Positions 9,801 through 22,370 of a stretch of DNA of 64,000 bases are shown one piece after another. Within the stretch, counting starts at the first letter, position 1, and every line of letters starts with the position of its first letter. Under the pieces are notes generated by a model, which saw only the letters and a program-made list of their open reading frames with translations, ran no database searches and was not told where the DNA came from. This stretch comes from Trogon surrucura (taxonomy: Eukaryota > Chordata > Aves > Trogoniformes > Trogonidae). Location of the stretch: the NCBI GenBank assembly GCA_020746105.1, contig CM036617.1, forward strand, positions 140,209,845 through 140,273,844, written 5' to 3'. Position numbers and translations under genes: made by a program.

Positions 9801-12800
9801 AAATTTATTTCTGTATTTTATTTTACGGTTTTCTTGGAAGAAGGCAGGCGGGGAAACTGCTCGCTCGGGAACTCGTGGATTTTAGTCTTTTTTTTTTTTT
9901 TTTCCTTAGGTACCTCTTTATACCCGGAACTAACGATCTCAGTGCAGGTCTTGACAATACCGCAGCTTTAATTAATAATAAAAGGCTTAAAGAATGCTAT
10001 TTTCAACTTCTCCGTTAGTTTGAATGCCGCTACACGTGCTCGCTTCACCCCAGTGCTTGGCTTCTCTTACTCCAACTTACGCTGAAGTCGGGTTTTTTGT
10101 GTTTTAGCTTCTCGATTTGCAGTTGCTTTGCATCTGTAGCACCACACCACTGCGGTAATGAACCGGTACAAGGAACACCAGTGGAAAACTGTACTCCAAC
10201 AAAATAGAGAAATATTAATTTTAGAGAATTTTGTCATAAGTTTCCCGTTTGAGTTTTGTGTTTGGGGTTTTTTTTTGTTTTTTTTTTTCTCACTAACTTA
10301 CACTATTTTTTGCAGTGGTTTGGATTTTGGTTTGTGTTTGGTTTTTTCCCCAAGCTAACATTTCTCCATAACACCCATTTTTACTCACAGTTTTCTGTTT
10401 TTCTTGACAGTTGTACCTTTAAACTGCTAGAGTGGCTATTGTGTCATTGTGTTAGGTATACATTGATCATCATCTTGTTATAGTGTGTCTTACAAGACTT
10501 GCAGTTGGGATTTCTGTAGGGACTGGGACATTGTCATGTGGTAAATGCCAACATCTGCAGAAAATGCTCACTTTTGAAAAGAAAAACTTTATAATAAAGT
10601 TATAATAAAGTTGTTGCACTTTAATAAGAACAGCTTCTGAGATTATTTAATGCTGTTTAGTCAGGATAGGTATACATGGAAAAAAACTATGCTGCTTCAA
10701 GCCTTTTTTGATACTTAGAAGTACTGAACATCTTACTTTTTACGAAAGTTGACATCAAAGATACTTAATCCTGTGAAGAGTTCTGCCCATGTTTAACTCC
10801 ATTTGCTGACTGGTCCTATGAGCTTCACTGCAATTACATCTCACCCGCAGCATTTGTGGAAACTTCCACTGGCTGTCTAGGTCTGCTGTTGTACTATTAA
10901 AGTCATTAAGAGTTTATTTGCCAACTTCGCTTGTTTAAAATACAGTGTGTGTATGTATATGTGTGTGTATATAAAATCAAGGCTGAATAAACTTACTTCT
11001 GGGAATAAACAAGAAACTTTGTAGTTTAAAACTGACTGTTAAGAAAATATACCTTCTTACCTTTAAACCCATTTTATGCTTCACAGCTGTAAAACCTTAA
11101 TTGTCAAATGGGTTTCCTCCAGGAATTGTAGGTTTTATGTTTATTTGAAATAGCAATCATGCACTTTATCAGAGATGCCTGCTTCATATTTTAATATAAA
11201 GAATGAGTTTTTCATGTCAGCATTATTCTAGTGACTTCATATAACTTGTTTTAAGCTTTTACCTTTCATTCTTCTAACAGTCATCTCATGGAATCATAGG
11301 CCATATTTTCCTTAAACTATGCTGTTGTGTGTCATAGATGTTTTGAAGAAGAAAGAACTTTTCTTTCCGTGCAGAAATACACTTTTCTGTTAGTTTAGAA
11401 GTACTGAAGTGAAAGCCAAGAAGCTCAGGCGTGCTTTATGTAGGTGGAAAGGGTTACTTATGACAAGATTCTCTAAAATTACTATTTATTTATTTCGCTG
11501 TAGTACAGTTTTCCACTGGCGTGCCTTGAAGTGATTCAGTGCCCCAGTGGATACAGCTGCAAAACAACTGCATGTAGGAACGGAACTCCACCTTTCCTAC
11601 TCTACTAAAAACCTCTTTGCATGGCATCTTATTAATGTGTACAGTGATACAAAGCTTTCAGATTGAGAGTTCAGCTTTGTGGTTTTAGTTTTGTTTTGAT
11701 TTACGTCATATGAAAAACACTAAAAGCTCACAGTCAGAAAGCACTATACGTGGTTTACAGCGCTATAAATCCATTACCTAACTGGAGTTAGTCCAGGAGT
11801 GGAATCCTAGCTCTGCTGCATAGAACCAGAGGTTTGCTGCTGACATCAGCACCAGGCTCTTTTTTTTTTTTTCTTTTTTTTTTTTCTTCCCTTGGTGAAA
11901 CTAAGAGCACTTGCTATCCCTGATAGGTCACTGTATTGATGAAATGTTCTCAGATATGTAAATATTTGGATTACTGAATGGAAAAAACTCCTCACAGAAA
12001 TACTCAGTGTTACTGTAGTGATTTCATATTTTCCTTTAAAATAAAATTCCTAAAATGTAAGATTCTAGTGGTATTAGTACAGCTTTACTTTTCTCTCAGG
12101 CAGTTCAACAACAGAAAACACCTAAGCAAAAGATAACACAATCCCTGGTAGCTCAGTGAAAAAGGCAAGTAAATAAGCAGAAGAGTATGACTTTCCTGAC
12201 AAAATTAAATAGCAAGTAACTAACTGCTTTTTTGCCTTGTTCCAAAGGAAGGAATTGTACCAAGAAGTACAAAAGCAGAAATTCTGTAAATAAAATTTCA
12301 CTGCTCAAACAATCTGATTTCCATTGCTCTCCCTATATGCATTAATAGTGAGTTAGTTTTGTATTTTCCTAACACACTGACAAACCCGTCTATTCATGTG
12401 TGTGTGACAAAAAAAAGCTAAGGAAATAAGGGTTACTGCTTGTTTTGTTTTAAGTGGAAATAAATGTTAAATGCTTGTAAAATTAAACACTCATGTCCTA
12501 AAGGAAAACTTTTGTTTTAATTTAGGCTTTGGGGCTTTTCTCTGTAAATATAGGGGGGGAAAAAAATGTGTCCCTGTGATAGGCTTGCAAGTCAGCTCCC
12601 CGGGGAACAATGTTATGCTAAATTTGTTTTAAATAACTGCAAATTTTAGAAACAAAATATGGAAGCATAAACAAAGGATCAGTTGCACAAGACTAGCTTC
12701 CCAAAGAGAGTTACAGGAAAATTGGGCTGTCTGGGGAAAAGCAGCAACAGTACCTCTTCTGTGTCTTATGTATTGATTTTCTGAAAAAATACCTACCAAA

Positions 12801-15589
12801 ACTTAAAAAATACTCCCCTTAATCAGATTGCATTAGTTAGGAGATAAGATATTATGTGGTTTTTTTCTTTGTAATGACCATTTTTACTTTATACCCCCAT
12901 GAAGACATTGATAAAGGAGTGCTGGCAGAAACAAAGATTATGATATGAGAGATTAAAAAAATCCTTCAACAAAACCTACATCTGCTGTATTCTATTTCTG
13001 CCAGATTAATTAAGAGAATAGTCTTGCTTTTTAAAGAGAAAGAAAATCTGCATTTTGAGACTCAGTCAGCATAACATATTCTCTGACACTTTTGGAATGA
13101 TGAATAAGAAACTAAGCAAGCTTTGGACACTGCCGCTGAAAACATGTGCTGATATAATGGAAGAGCCAAAAGAAAAAAAAAGAAAGAAAAAAAATATTGG
13201 CTTTAAATGCTGGAAAGCAGGTCGCTGCTTCTCATCCACAGCATAACAGTCCTCACAATACACCAATTTTGAAGCAGCGCCTTTTCAATAGCGGCACAAC
13301 TTTCATTTTCACTGCAGGATGCCACAGGCAAACTGGAGTTTGAAATATGTATGCCAGTCACATGCAAACGCACTACAATGTGCTGGAAAGCTGCCTCTTG
13401 TTTATGATTTCCCATCTTGTACGTGGCACTGTCTCAACTATTCAAAGCAGAGCTAATATTTTTTCCATATCTATCAACATAACTCTGGCCTTTCCATTTA
13501 TTTATACACGTTAACTCGTATCCCCACCCCCTCCTTTCTATCGAGGTCTGTGCTGTAGAGGTTTGCAGGTGAGAAGGCAACCATGCAACAGTTTTAGCCT
13601 CCCTACTAGTGGTTATTCAGATGCTACTTTTCCCATCACGTACCATGAACCATTCTGTTTAGTGAATAAAGAAATGAAAGAGCAAAGGATTTGAAGGCAG
13701 CCATGCTGTGGTGACACACACACTGAGCAGTACAGTACACACACACGTACACGTGCGCACAGACTCCAGCCAGACTCTGCACGGTCAGCCTTGCTTTTTG
13801 GTGTAACATTTGGGTTCCTTCATTTTTACTCCGCTGCAGCTGACACCATGTCTTCAAATCGTTACAAAGCTGATGTCAACTTTACTTTGTGCATACACAT
13901 AAAATAAGAACGTGGTCATACTCTACAACAGAGGAATGCTCAGCTAGTGGCTGCTCTTCACCATCGCAGTGATTTAAAATAGATGCGTGCCTCTCAACAA
14001 ACCTTCCTGTTTTCCTAGTAAAATACGAGACCTGTTTAAAAAGGACCTAAAATTCACTGTCCATCACATTCATATTTTAACATCTACATGCTGTAGATAG
14101 AGACTTCAGTCCATTAATCTTTCTAGAACGACGCTCTCCTGACAAAGCAGTTTCGCTGTGAAAAACTGCAATTGTTTTCAGAGCAATATCACTGCTTTGC
14201 CTTAGCAGCCCCATGGCTAAGAGAAAACATTTGGCATAACCTTGAGACTTTATTTAGCTTGCAGAAGACTGGCAATTCACTTTCAAACCAAAATGATGTC
14301 TTGTCAATTAATAATTTAACGTTTGGCACTAATCTAAGGCCCTGCATGCAAAACAGCTCAACAGACTTCTCCAGCAATGAGGGCCATGACCTCTGTTCAT
14401 TTACTCAATTGTCACAATAACATTCTCTTGAACAATGGAATATTTAATATTCAGAGAGTGACGAGAGTGACAACACACAAATGCATTGTGGACAGGCCAC
14501 CAGCTATGGCACTTCAATACAGTGTCTTTGGATTTTGGTACAATCCTACAGATTTCCATCTATTTCTCATGTATTTCCAAGATGCTGCTTAAATACACAG
14601 CTGATCCTGCCTGATCTGTGCCTTAAGTCACAAACCAACCACTTGCATAACTTTATACACTGAAACAGAAACCAGCAGGGCTTCGGCTGAGCAAACACAT
14701 GTACATATACACTGGCAACCACAGGAGTTTGGTGGATGTTTATAGAGGTGGAAAGGCTCCATAGTCTGTATTTTATCCCTGGACTCCCATAAAAAATGCT
14801 TCCCTTTGCATACAACCTTTGGGCACCCAGTTGCCTGTGCCTGAAGAGAAGACGTTAGAACACACGTTTTCATACAAGGATAAAGACCCTGGCATGGAAA
14901 AGTTTTATGCACTGTTCCTGAGACACTGTATTTTGATGTTACGGTGTTCAAGACATGCAACTGAGGAGGAGGAGCGCTTTTAAGGAAGGCTGGTAAATGA
15001 CCTGTCAGTTTGATGCAAGCACTCTCCCTTCATGCCCAAGCTGGGGCAGGGGAGAAGGGATGGAGAGAAAGGAAGGGAGGAAGGAGAAATTGCTTAACAG
15101 AAGTATTTGTAATGACCCCCAGGGAGGGGTCACTGTGGTGCAGGATGATGTGCAGTACCTGGGGGCAAGAAGCCTTCCTCCTCTTCATCCTCCTCCTCTG
15201 CGTGGAGCTGAATGGACACCGGTCCTCAGCTACTCCGTGCAGCAAAACCCTGTCCGTCCCCCTGTCCTCTCCTAAAGGAAGCCTTCAAAAGCTCAATTAA
15301 TAAACGAGGAGGTAGTGACTGCCTGACTAGGTGGAACTCGGCTGTTAGTTTTTATCAAGAGGATTAAAAAAATAGCTGAAGAAAATCTGGGACTCGATCG
15401 AAACAGCACTTCCAGAAGCAGACTTTCAGCCAAAGGAGGCTGAGTGTGAAACACGGGCAGGGAGGTTTACGTGTGCTGAAGTACAATCTCAGCTTTACTA
15501 TTTTTTTAAGGCTTCTTTTGTCTGTTGGTTTCTTCTTTTTCTTTCTCTTCTTTTTTTTTTTTTTTGACAACTTCCTGCTTGCCTGTCAT
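9801..15589. other. Non-coding flank of the CpG island, nothing recognised
   Basis: The sequence drops to AT-rich right after the island, with poly-T tracts around 9890-9905, 10268-10290 and 11862-11885. There are short CA/TG runs (10945-10970, 13715-13752). No exon, RNA gene or transposon is recognised. Under the exon model this is upstream intron. Confidence 0.55.
13715..13752 (+). repeat. Interrupted CA microsatellite
   Basis: Two CA runs, separated by a short unique segment, are followed by acacgtacacgtgcgcac. Ordinary simple repeat. Confidence 0.7.
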
Positions 15590-16390
15590 TAGAAGTAAGA
15601 ATGTATTCCTTTCTCTCTATCAGATCTCAGTTAATTAGCCATCGCTGCAGCAGGCTCCAGGATTTAAATTCAAAGTGAAACTCATTCTAATCAAAACTGC
15701 AGCAAACTGGGGGTTTTGTTTGACTTTAACCTGAAAGTCAGTTATTGTACCACTGATGTACATACCACATTACCAGCTGAGTGCTTTCAGCATCCCTCTA
15801 TCAGTGTGAAATATTTAATCGGCACAAGGATCCAATCAGCACAGCAGAGGGGAATCTAGTGTGTGCATTAATTTACTTTCAGTTGAAAAGCAGTAAAGCA
15901 GGTCAGAAACATATAACCTTTTCCCTTCCCCCCCTCCTCTTTCCCCTCCCAAACAAATACACAGCACATCAGAAGAGTTTTGGCGGCGGGGGAGGAATAA
16001 AAGCCATCCTGAATGAATCCAGATTGGCGAGTCAGACAATAAATTAGTTGTCCCTGCCAAAGAATGACAAACACTGCCTGGAACAGAAGAGGGGAACAAC
16101 CCCTCCCTCTAAACATACACCTCCCCCCCCCCCCCCCCCCCCCAATTCCCTCTCAATTAATTGCATTGGGTAATTGTTTATTTTTTAATCTTTGACTCTT
16201 TTTAAGCTAGAAAGATGGCTGAATGATTACCCCTCCTGTGTACAACATTAATTAGAAAGAAAGAAAATGCCAGGAAATAATGAAACAGTCTTTCTATCAC
16301 GGTGCAATAGCTCTGGATTCTCTGACTAGCCACATTCTCTGAGATAGGCTTCCATTAATATTACTCATATTAAATACCTATTTTAAAAGC
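15590..16390. promoter_or_regulatory. Candidate enhancer-like region rich in TAATTA-type cores
   Basis: Homeodomain-type cores are clustered: cagttaattagccatc near 15630, ctcaattaattgcattggg near 16152, tgggtaattgttta just after it, and cattaattagaaag near 16246. They occur with gcagcaggctccagg and long repeat-free sequence. This style is common in conserved developmental enhancers in introns of vertebrate regulatory genes. Conservation cannot be seen from one sequence, so this is inference only. Confidence 0.25.
16123..16143 (+). repeat. 21-base C homopolymer
   Basis: An unbroken run of 21 C lies between acctc-type sequence and caattccctctc. Runs this long are unstable, can form i-motif or G-quadruplex structures, and are prone to sequencing error. 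Confidence 0.9.
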
Positions 16391-19300
16391 ATTCTCAAGC
16401 TCTTTTACACATCAGCAATTTTATATATTGCAGAAGCATACTGCAGCATACAAAAGCTAAACTTCTTCCACTACCAAATCTACCCTTGTACTTTTCACTT
16501 ATTCTCTGAAGACAAACAAGTTCCTTATCTCCTTGATGGTGGAACGAGAATATCGACATGCAATTCTCTTTCACAAAGGATCATTTACAAAATGAATGTT
16601 CTGTGAACAAACTTGCACAATTCTGCAAGCAAAACCACTACGCAGAAATGCGACAACAGGCAACAATTAAAGTTGTGCCAAAAAAAACCCCACCCCAGCT
16701 CGTCAGTCTGCTGCGGCCAAAACCCTCAGCGTGGCTGCTTTCCAGGACAGGGCAGCAATGAAGAATTAGCAGATTTATGTAAAGAGAGAATTTTCTGAAC
16801 TCGTAAATACCCTAATAATGGTAACTGTGGGCTTAGAAAGCACATATTCACTCAAGTGCAATTAGCCTTTAATTTCTGAAACCATTAAACAGCTTGCTGA
16901 CTGAAAAAAACAACGCGTTTTGAACTGTATTGCTAACTGGCAATCCGCTCGTCAAAGCTCAGAATTATCTGCTTAGTGACTTGTAAACAGCACTTTTTAA
17001 CTAACAAGGAGTAGTGGGGAAAGAGGACGGTATTTAATGAGAAAAGTCAGATTCATATTATGGAACATTCTGGAAGTGCCTGTGCATCTTAAACGAGAGG
17101 AGGAGGGGGAGCTTTTTTTTTTTTTTTAATAACCTCACAAATAATCCCTCCTCCTTTCTCTCTCTCAAACCATGTCAATGATCAAGGAAATGAGAACAAG
17201 GCGCTTGATTCACAGCTGACTCTCTCTTCTTGTTACATCAGATCAAGAAGGAACAGTCTAACAGGGGGGATGATTTCTGCAGGGGAAAGAAATCTACAAG
17301 CTGGCATTTTGTCTTCTGCTCCTACTAATTAGCCTGCTTTTCTGTCAGAAACAGAGATTTTAAAACTTGCAGTGGAGTTACACATGTGCCCACTCATATG
17401 CAGGCTGCATATATGCATCCAGAAAATTAAATATTATGCACGTGGGATAAACCTGGCCCAAAGGAAAGAGTGGTTAGTTTCCTATTTTATTTGATGGATG
17501 GTTCTCTATTCTTTCACTTAATCCCAAGAAAACCTGCATAGTAAACTGCTAATAGCAAGATGCAGCCCACACTAAAGCCCCTGTTAATGACAGCCTTTGG
17601 ATGGGACGCATTGTGCTCTGGATCAGGCCTGGAGCTTCGAGACTGCAGTTCAGTCTGCACATCTAAGAAACACTTCTTTCAAACCCAAACTTAACAACAA
17701 AGGAAAACTTTGGCTTAATCTCACTTCGAATAAGCTAGAAAGCATACAGGCATCCTCCTGGCAGGTCAGAGGAGGGTTTAAATGGCTCCCCGCTGTGTAA
17801 CATGGGTTCTCCCCTAGTCCCAAAGCCGGAGTCCTGCTTGCCATTAGCAGCTCAAAATTTACATCCTTTGCTGTTGCCAATGTAAATTTCCCGTGATTTG
17901 CCATGTCCCGTGCATTCAAGAGGACCGCATTCATCTGGCTTTTTTAATGCTAAAAAAGCCAAAACAACCGTCCACAAACAAACACATAAAAACCTGAAAC
18001 CCGAGTGTACACCACCACATAAACACTAATGTGCTTCTAATTTAAGTTTTGAAAAAACAAAGGCAGAGTGATTAAAAGGCCAGGAGCATGCAGCTCAGCA
18101 TATGGAGCCACAGTCAGTGCCCTAGAATAAGTTGAATGTTTCCATTGTGTGAAAGACTCATTCATTACAGCTACAAGATGCAGTGCAGACATTTGCATTT
18201 TTAGAGGGGCATCTTGTCATTTTTAGATAAATCATGGGATCCAGACCCTTTCTAAATGGCATCAAAGCTTGCATTTCTTGATATCTCCCTTTGTGTCAGT
18301 ACTCTGCCTCTCTATTTTCTTTTCCTCTGCATGAATGTCATTAAAGTTTCCATCCTAGTATGTCTCCAGACCAACGTGTGAACTCAGGGGCTTTTCATTT
18401 TTGCTTTAAAATGTGCCGCTTCCTATGATCAAGCAAGGCAAAAAGAGATGCCACTGCATGCAATCGGAAAAATAAACAATAAATTAGAGTAATTACCTAA
18501 TTTCAAAGCTGCTGCCTCCTGATTCACATTCCCTCTCCCGTATTCCTCCCACCAACCCCCCCCTGCCCCAGACCTGATAATAATTTCTTTGATTTCTCTC
18601 ACATTCACCAAAGCTTAAAACCAAATTTGGAAATGCACATCTTCCTTGGTGTAGCAGGAAGAACTGGCAATATGATAAACTAAGCCAAATTTTTCTTTTT
18701 TTTCCTCTCTTTCTCCCAGATAACACAGAATCCTCCTGAAATGAACAAATGTAACTGTGAACAGATACAGACTTCCCATGGGATCAAACCATCAGTTCCT
18801 TGGTATACATATAAAGAAGAAAGAAGTTAAGTGGTTGCATTTCCCCCAAGGGAAGGCAGAGCTTCAGTTGTCAAGTATTCCCATCAGAAATTCTGGCTAA
18901 GTTGCAAAGGAAAATAAAAAAATCTCTGCTCCTCTCCAGTCCTTGTATAGACATTTCCCCAGCAATTCTACATAGGCACTTTTCATCCCTACAGTATGGG
19001 ATGATTAGTATTACTGTGTTGCTCTGGAGTGGTTACTGTTTTCCAATAGCAGGCGTATTTGCATGGTAGTCATGATACTGCTCGGAGCGACCTTTCAATT
19101 TCCTGACACTCCAAAATATAGCTTTGGTGAAAGGAAACAAAGCGGAAGGGGAAATAGAGAGCCCAAACTGAGTGCCTACGTCTGGGCACCTCAGTCCAAG
19201 CCCAGATTCTTGTATCCGCACAAAAAGCTTGCTAACTGGCACAGGGGCAGGAGTAGCCAGAAGCAAAGTCATCCTGTGCCCATGCACCCTAAACCCAGGT

Positions 19301-19499
19301 GATCCTGCTCATTTTTGCAAGTGCATGTTGATACATCAATGAAACTGGGCTCTGGATTTCGTCACAAAACCGGAAGAGACTGCTAAGTTCTGAGGACAGA
19401 AGAGGAAGGCAACATTACAAATAATTTTTTTTTTTTTTTGGCAAAACCCATCAGATACTAGCACACCTTACTAATGAAAAACACATATGGCTTGGCAGC
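16391..19499. other. Repeat-poor non-coding stretch
   Basis: No gene or known repeat is recognised. It has poly-T at 17115-17128, pyrimidine tracts and scattered TTAATTAG-type cores. The low repeat content makes conserved non-coding elements possible. Open frames are short and lack domains. Confidence 0.5.
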
Positions 19500-19715
19500 A
19501 CAGTGAGTAGTGTCCTTCCAACCCAGCCTCTGGCTGGACCTGTGTCTGCTTCTGCTTAAGCACACCAGAATTGAAATGTAATCAGAAGTGTTTTCTAGGA
19601 TTTAAATAAGTCCCTGTGCCTCACTCTCCTAACTTGATAACATGCCTTTCTTGCCAAAGTATTGTGAAAATTAACTAGCTAGCATCTATTAAATGCTTTT
19701 TATTAGAGTTGAGTT
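19500..19715 (+). repeat. MIR-like SINE fragment
   Basis: The part from about 19610 reads ctgtgcctcactctcctaac, later attgtgaaaattaactagct and attaaatgctttt. This follows the MIR order of 'ctgtgcctcagtttcc', 'ttgtgaggattaaatgag' and 'aaagcgcttt'. The 5' part is not convincing. Confidence 0.4.
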
Positions 19716-19890
19716 AAGTTATATGATCTGAGGTTAACCCAACAGGATTATGTCTGTCAAATCAAAGGTCACACTGTTTATCTAATCTTGCCTGCCCATA
19801 CTTTCTAATGTCCTCCATAGGATGCCTTGGTTGAAGACTGGGTTAGGGATCAGTTAGGCAGTCTGAAATAAATCCCTGGGCCCTGACAGG

Positions 19891-20980
19891 ATGCACCCCT
19901 GGGTGCTGAGGGAGCTGGTGGAAGTCATTGCTAGGCTGCTCTCCATCATCTTTGCTAAGTCATGGGCAACAGGAGAGATGCCTGAGGGCTGGAGGAAAGC
20001 AAATGTCACTCCAGTCTTCAAAAAGGGCAAGAAGGAGGACTCAGGTAACTACAGACCTGTCAGTCTCACCTCCATCCCTGGAAAGATGTTGGAACAACTT
20101 AACCTTGGCGCCGTCCAGGCCTATCAAGGATAAGAGGGTCATCAGGAGCAGTCAACATAGTTTTGCCCATGGTAAGTCCTATTTGATCAACTTGGTAGCC
20201 TTTTATGAGGATATAACCAGGTGGACAGATGACAGCAGTGCAGTGGATGCGGTTTATCCAGATTTCAGTAAAGCATTTGACACCGTCCCCACAGCATCCT
20301 TGTAGCTACTCTGAGGAAATGTGGTCTGGATGACTGGGCAGCAAGAAGGATTGTGAAGTGGTTGAAGGGAAGAAGTCAGAGAGTTCTGGTCAATGGGACA
20401 GAGTCTAGTTGGAGGCCTGTGTCTAGTGGAGTCCCTCAGGGGTCAGTGCTGGGACCAGTACTGTTCAATATATTCATCAATGACCTGGATGAGGGATTAG
20501 AGAGCACTGTCAGCAAGTTTGCTGATGACTCAAAATGGAGGAGTGGCTGACACACCAGAAGGCTGTGCTGCCATTCAGCAAGACCTAGACAGGCTGGAGA
20601 GTTGGGCGGGGGGAAATTTTATGAAATATAACAAGGGCAAGTGTAGAGTCTTGCATCAGGGAAAGAACAACCCCAAGTACCAGTATAGGCTGGGGACTGA
20701 CCTGCTGGAGAGCAGCGCAGGGAAAAGGGACCTGGGGGTGCTGGTGGACAGCAGGGTGACCATGAGCCAGCAATGTGCCCTCGTGGCCAAGAAGGCCAAT
20801 GGCATCCTGGGGTGTATTAGAAGGGCTGTGGCTGGTAGGTCAAGAGAGGTTCTTCTCCCCCTCTACTCTGCTCTGGTGATCTCACATCTGGAATATTGTG
20901 TCCAATTCTGGGCCCCTGAGCTCAAGAGGGACAGGGAACTTGAGAGAGTCCAGCGCAGAGTCACAAAGATGATGAAGTGA
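19891..20980 (+). pseudogene. Broken CR1 reverse-transcriptase ORF
   Basis: Pieces of one reverse transcriptase lie in alternating frames. NYRPVSLTS is at about 20044-20070, DFSKAFDTV near 20261-20287, and [10 protein letters not shown] follows at about 20428-20457. The catalytic block, here FADD, is at 20518-20529. [13 protein letters not shown] follows in another frame, then YSALVISHLEYCVQFW. Frame changes are needed near 20105-20120, near 20290 and near 20530. The reading stops where the SINE enters. The two aspartates of the catalytic block are kept, but the gene cannot make a full protein. Confidence 0.9.
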
Positions 20981-21168
20981 GGGCCAGTTTAGCTCACTCG
21001 GTTGAGCGTGGTGCTGAAACACCAAAGGTCACGGGTTTGATTCCCGTTCGGTCCTCATGTGTTGCATGATCTAGTTGATAGGCGTCCCTGCCCATGACAG
21101 GGAGGTTGGATTAAAAATGATCTCTAAGGTCCCTTCCAGCCTAGGCCATTCTACAATTCTATGATTCT
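20978..21168 (+). mobile_element. tRNA-Ile-derived SINE with CR1-like tail, nested in CR1
   Basis: The 5' head is tRNA-like. The A box is tagctcactcgg at 20990-21001 and the B box is ggtttgattcc at 21034-21044. The D-arm and T-arm order resembles tRNA-Ile. The tail has gggaggttggatta, gatctctaaggtcccttcc and finally attctatgattct, matching CR1 3' ends such as the host's own end at 21520-21586. The CR1 text is interrupted between gatgatgaag and ggagtggaacatc; aag at 20975-20977 and 21169-21171 may be a 3-bp target duplication. The layout matches TguSINE1 of zebra finch as I remember it. The anticodon loop is shortened, so this is not a tRNA gene. Confidence 0.85.
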
Positions 21169-21313
21169 AAGGGAGTGGAACATCTCTCTTACGAGGAAAG
21201 GCTGAAGGAGCTGGGGCTCTTTAGCTTGGAGGAGGCTGAGAGGTGACTTCATTAATGTTTATAAATATGTAAAGGGTGAGTGTCAGGAGGACAGAGCCAA
21301 GCTCTTCTCAGCG

Positions 21314-21505
21314 ATGTCCAATGACAGGACAAGGGGCAAGAGGTGCAAGCTGAAGCATAGGAGGTTCCACAAAAACATTAGGAAAAGCTTTTTCACTGTG
21401 AGGGTGACAGAGGCCTGGAACAGGCTGCCCAGGGAGGTTGTGGAGTCTCCTTCTCTGGAGACATTCAAAACCCGCCTGGACGCGTTCTTGTGTGTCCTAC
21501 TGTAG
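21314..21505 (+). pseudogene. C-terminal remnant of CR1 ORF2
   Basis: The open stretch reads [15 protein letters not shown], then [14 protein letters not shown] and [15 protein letters not shown], which is the usual C-terminal end of CR1 ORF2 in birds. It lies after the nested SINE and just before the CR1 3' untranslated end. It is a fragment of the dead element. Confidence 0.85.
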
Positions 21506-22254
21506 GTGATCCTGCTTTGACAGGGGGGTTGGACTAGATGATCTTTTGAGGTCCCATCCAACCCCTAAGATTCTGTGATTCTGTGAACCCTTGTGGAGAT
21601 CAAGATTAGACTTCACAATTCCAAGTAGTTTTCTGAGTCTGTGTGTGTGGGCCTGGCCACATATTGAACTGAGTGGAGCGCACGAAGTTCACTACACGTC
21701 TTTTCCTTTCCATAAATTGCACACAAAGCAATCTACAGATCCAGAAATGCAGCAAAGCTCAGAGCTAAAGATGACAAACATGTAGATGAAACTAAACCTC
21801 TAAAAAGAGGTGCTACAGGTCTGAAGAACAAAGGCATACAAGGAGGCTGGAAGGAGAGAATGTGAGAGAAGACACACAGAGAGCCAAATTTCTCACAATA
21901 GCGCTCTTGGAGCTCTGCTTGTCAAAGGAAGGGAGAGGTTAACGTGGCAAGCCTCTGAGAGATTTTGATCCTGCATCATAAGATAAAACAATTTATTATA
22001 AATTATGGAATGAGAATGATGAACAATTGTACAAGTGCTTTGCAGAAGCAAATTAGTTAACAATGGACTTCCGTCTCAATACTTCCTACTTTCTAATACA
22101 CATTAATTAATATACAGAGGTTGACGGGCTCAGTGCATTTCTCTCCCCATTCCCAGGATCTCCAAACATTCCCCCATCATTCATAGAAACCCCTTGGATC
22201 CGATGAAACCCTTCCAGAGGTAGCAGCTCTAAGTACACCTGTAGAAAGAAGCTA

Positions 22255-22370
22255 CACGAGCTAAAACTAAGGCCACAGAGACACACTGGCATGGTGTATC
22301 AAGTCAAAGCTGGAAATCAAACCCTGACAGCACAAAGCAAAAACCTCAGTCATCAAGAGAGCACCCTCAC
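22255..22370 (-). repeat. Possible MIR-like SINE fragment, reverse orientation
   Basis: The plus strand reads ggccacagagacacactggc, then aagctggaaatcaaaccctg and agagagcacccctc-like text. In reverse this resembles the MIR head and core: 'gagtgctctt..', 'gggttyraatccnggct', 'tgtgtgacc'. It is weak and heavily decayed. Confidence 0.3.

Larger units (their letters stand above)
19835..21586 (+). mobile_element. CR1 LINE, 5'-truncated, interrupted by a SINE
   Basis: A non-LTR retrotransposon of the CR1 family, the dominant LINE of birds. It keeps the second half of ORF2 (reverse transcriptase, C-terminal part) and the 3' end, which finishes in gattctgtgattctgtga repeats instead of a poly-A tail, as is typical for CR1. 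The 5' half, including the endonuclease, is missing, as in most CR1 copies. At least three frameshifts and an inserted SINE (20978-21168) show it is dead. The left boundary is by eye; no clear target-site duplication was found. Confidence 0.92.

Noticed and set aside
8854-9802. Several long overlapping open frames on both strands (up to 245 codons).
   Set aside because: They are produced by high GC content and rare stops; only the stretch between the splice sites at 9305-9631 has family similarity.
10256-10483. Hydrophobic Phe-rich open frames that look like membrane proteins.
   Set aside because: The phenylalanines come from poly-T tracts; low-complexity artefact.
20978-21056. Apparent tRNA gene.
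   Set aside because: The anticodon arm is shortened, the ends do not pair properly, and it is joined to a CR1-like tail and sits inside a CR1: it is a SINE head.
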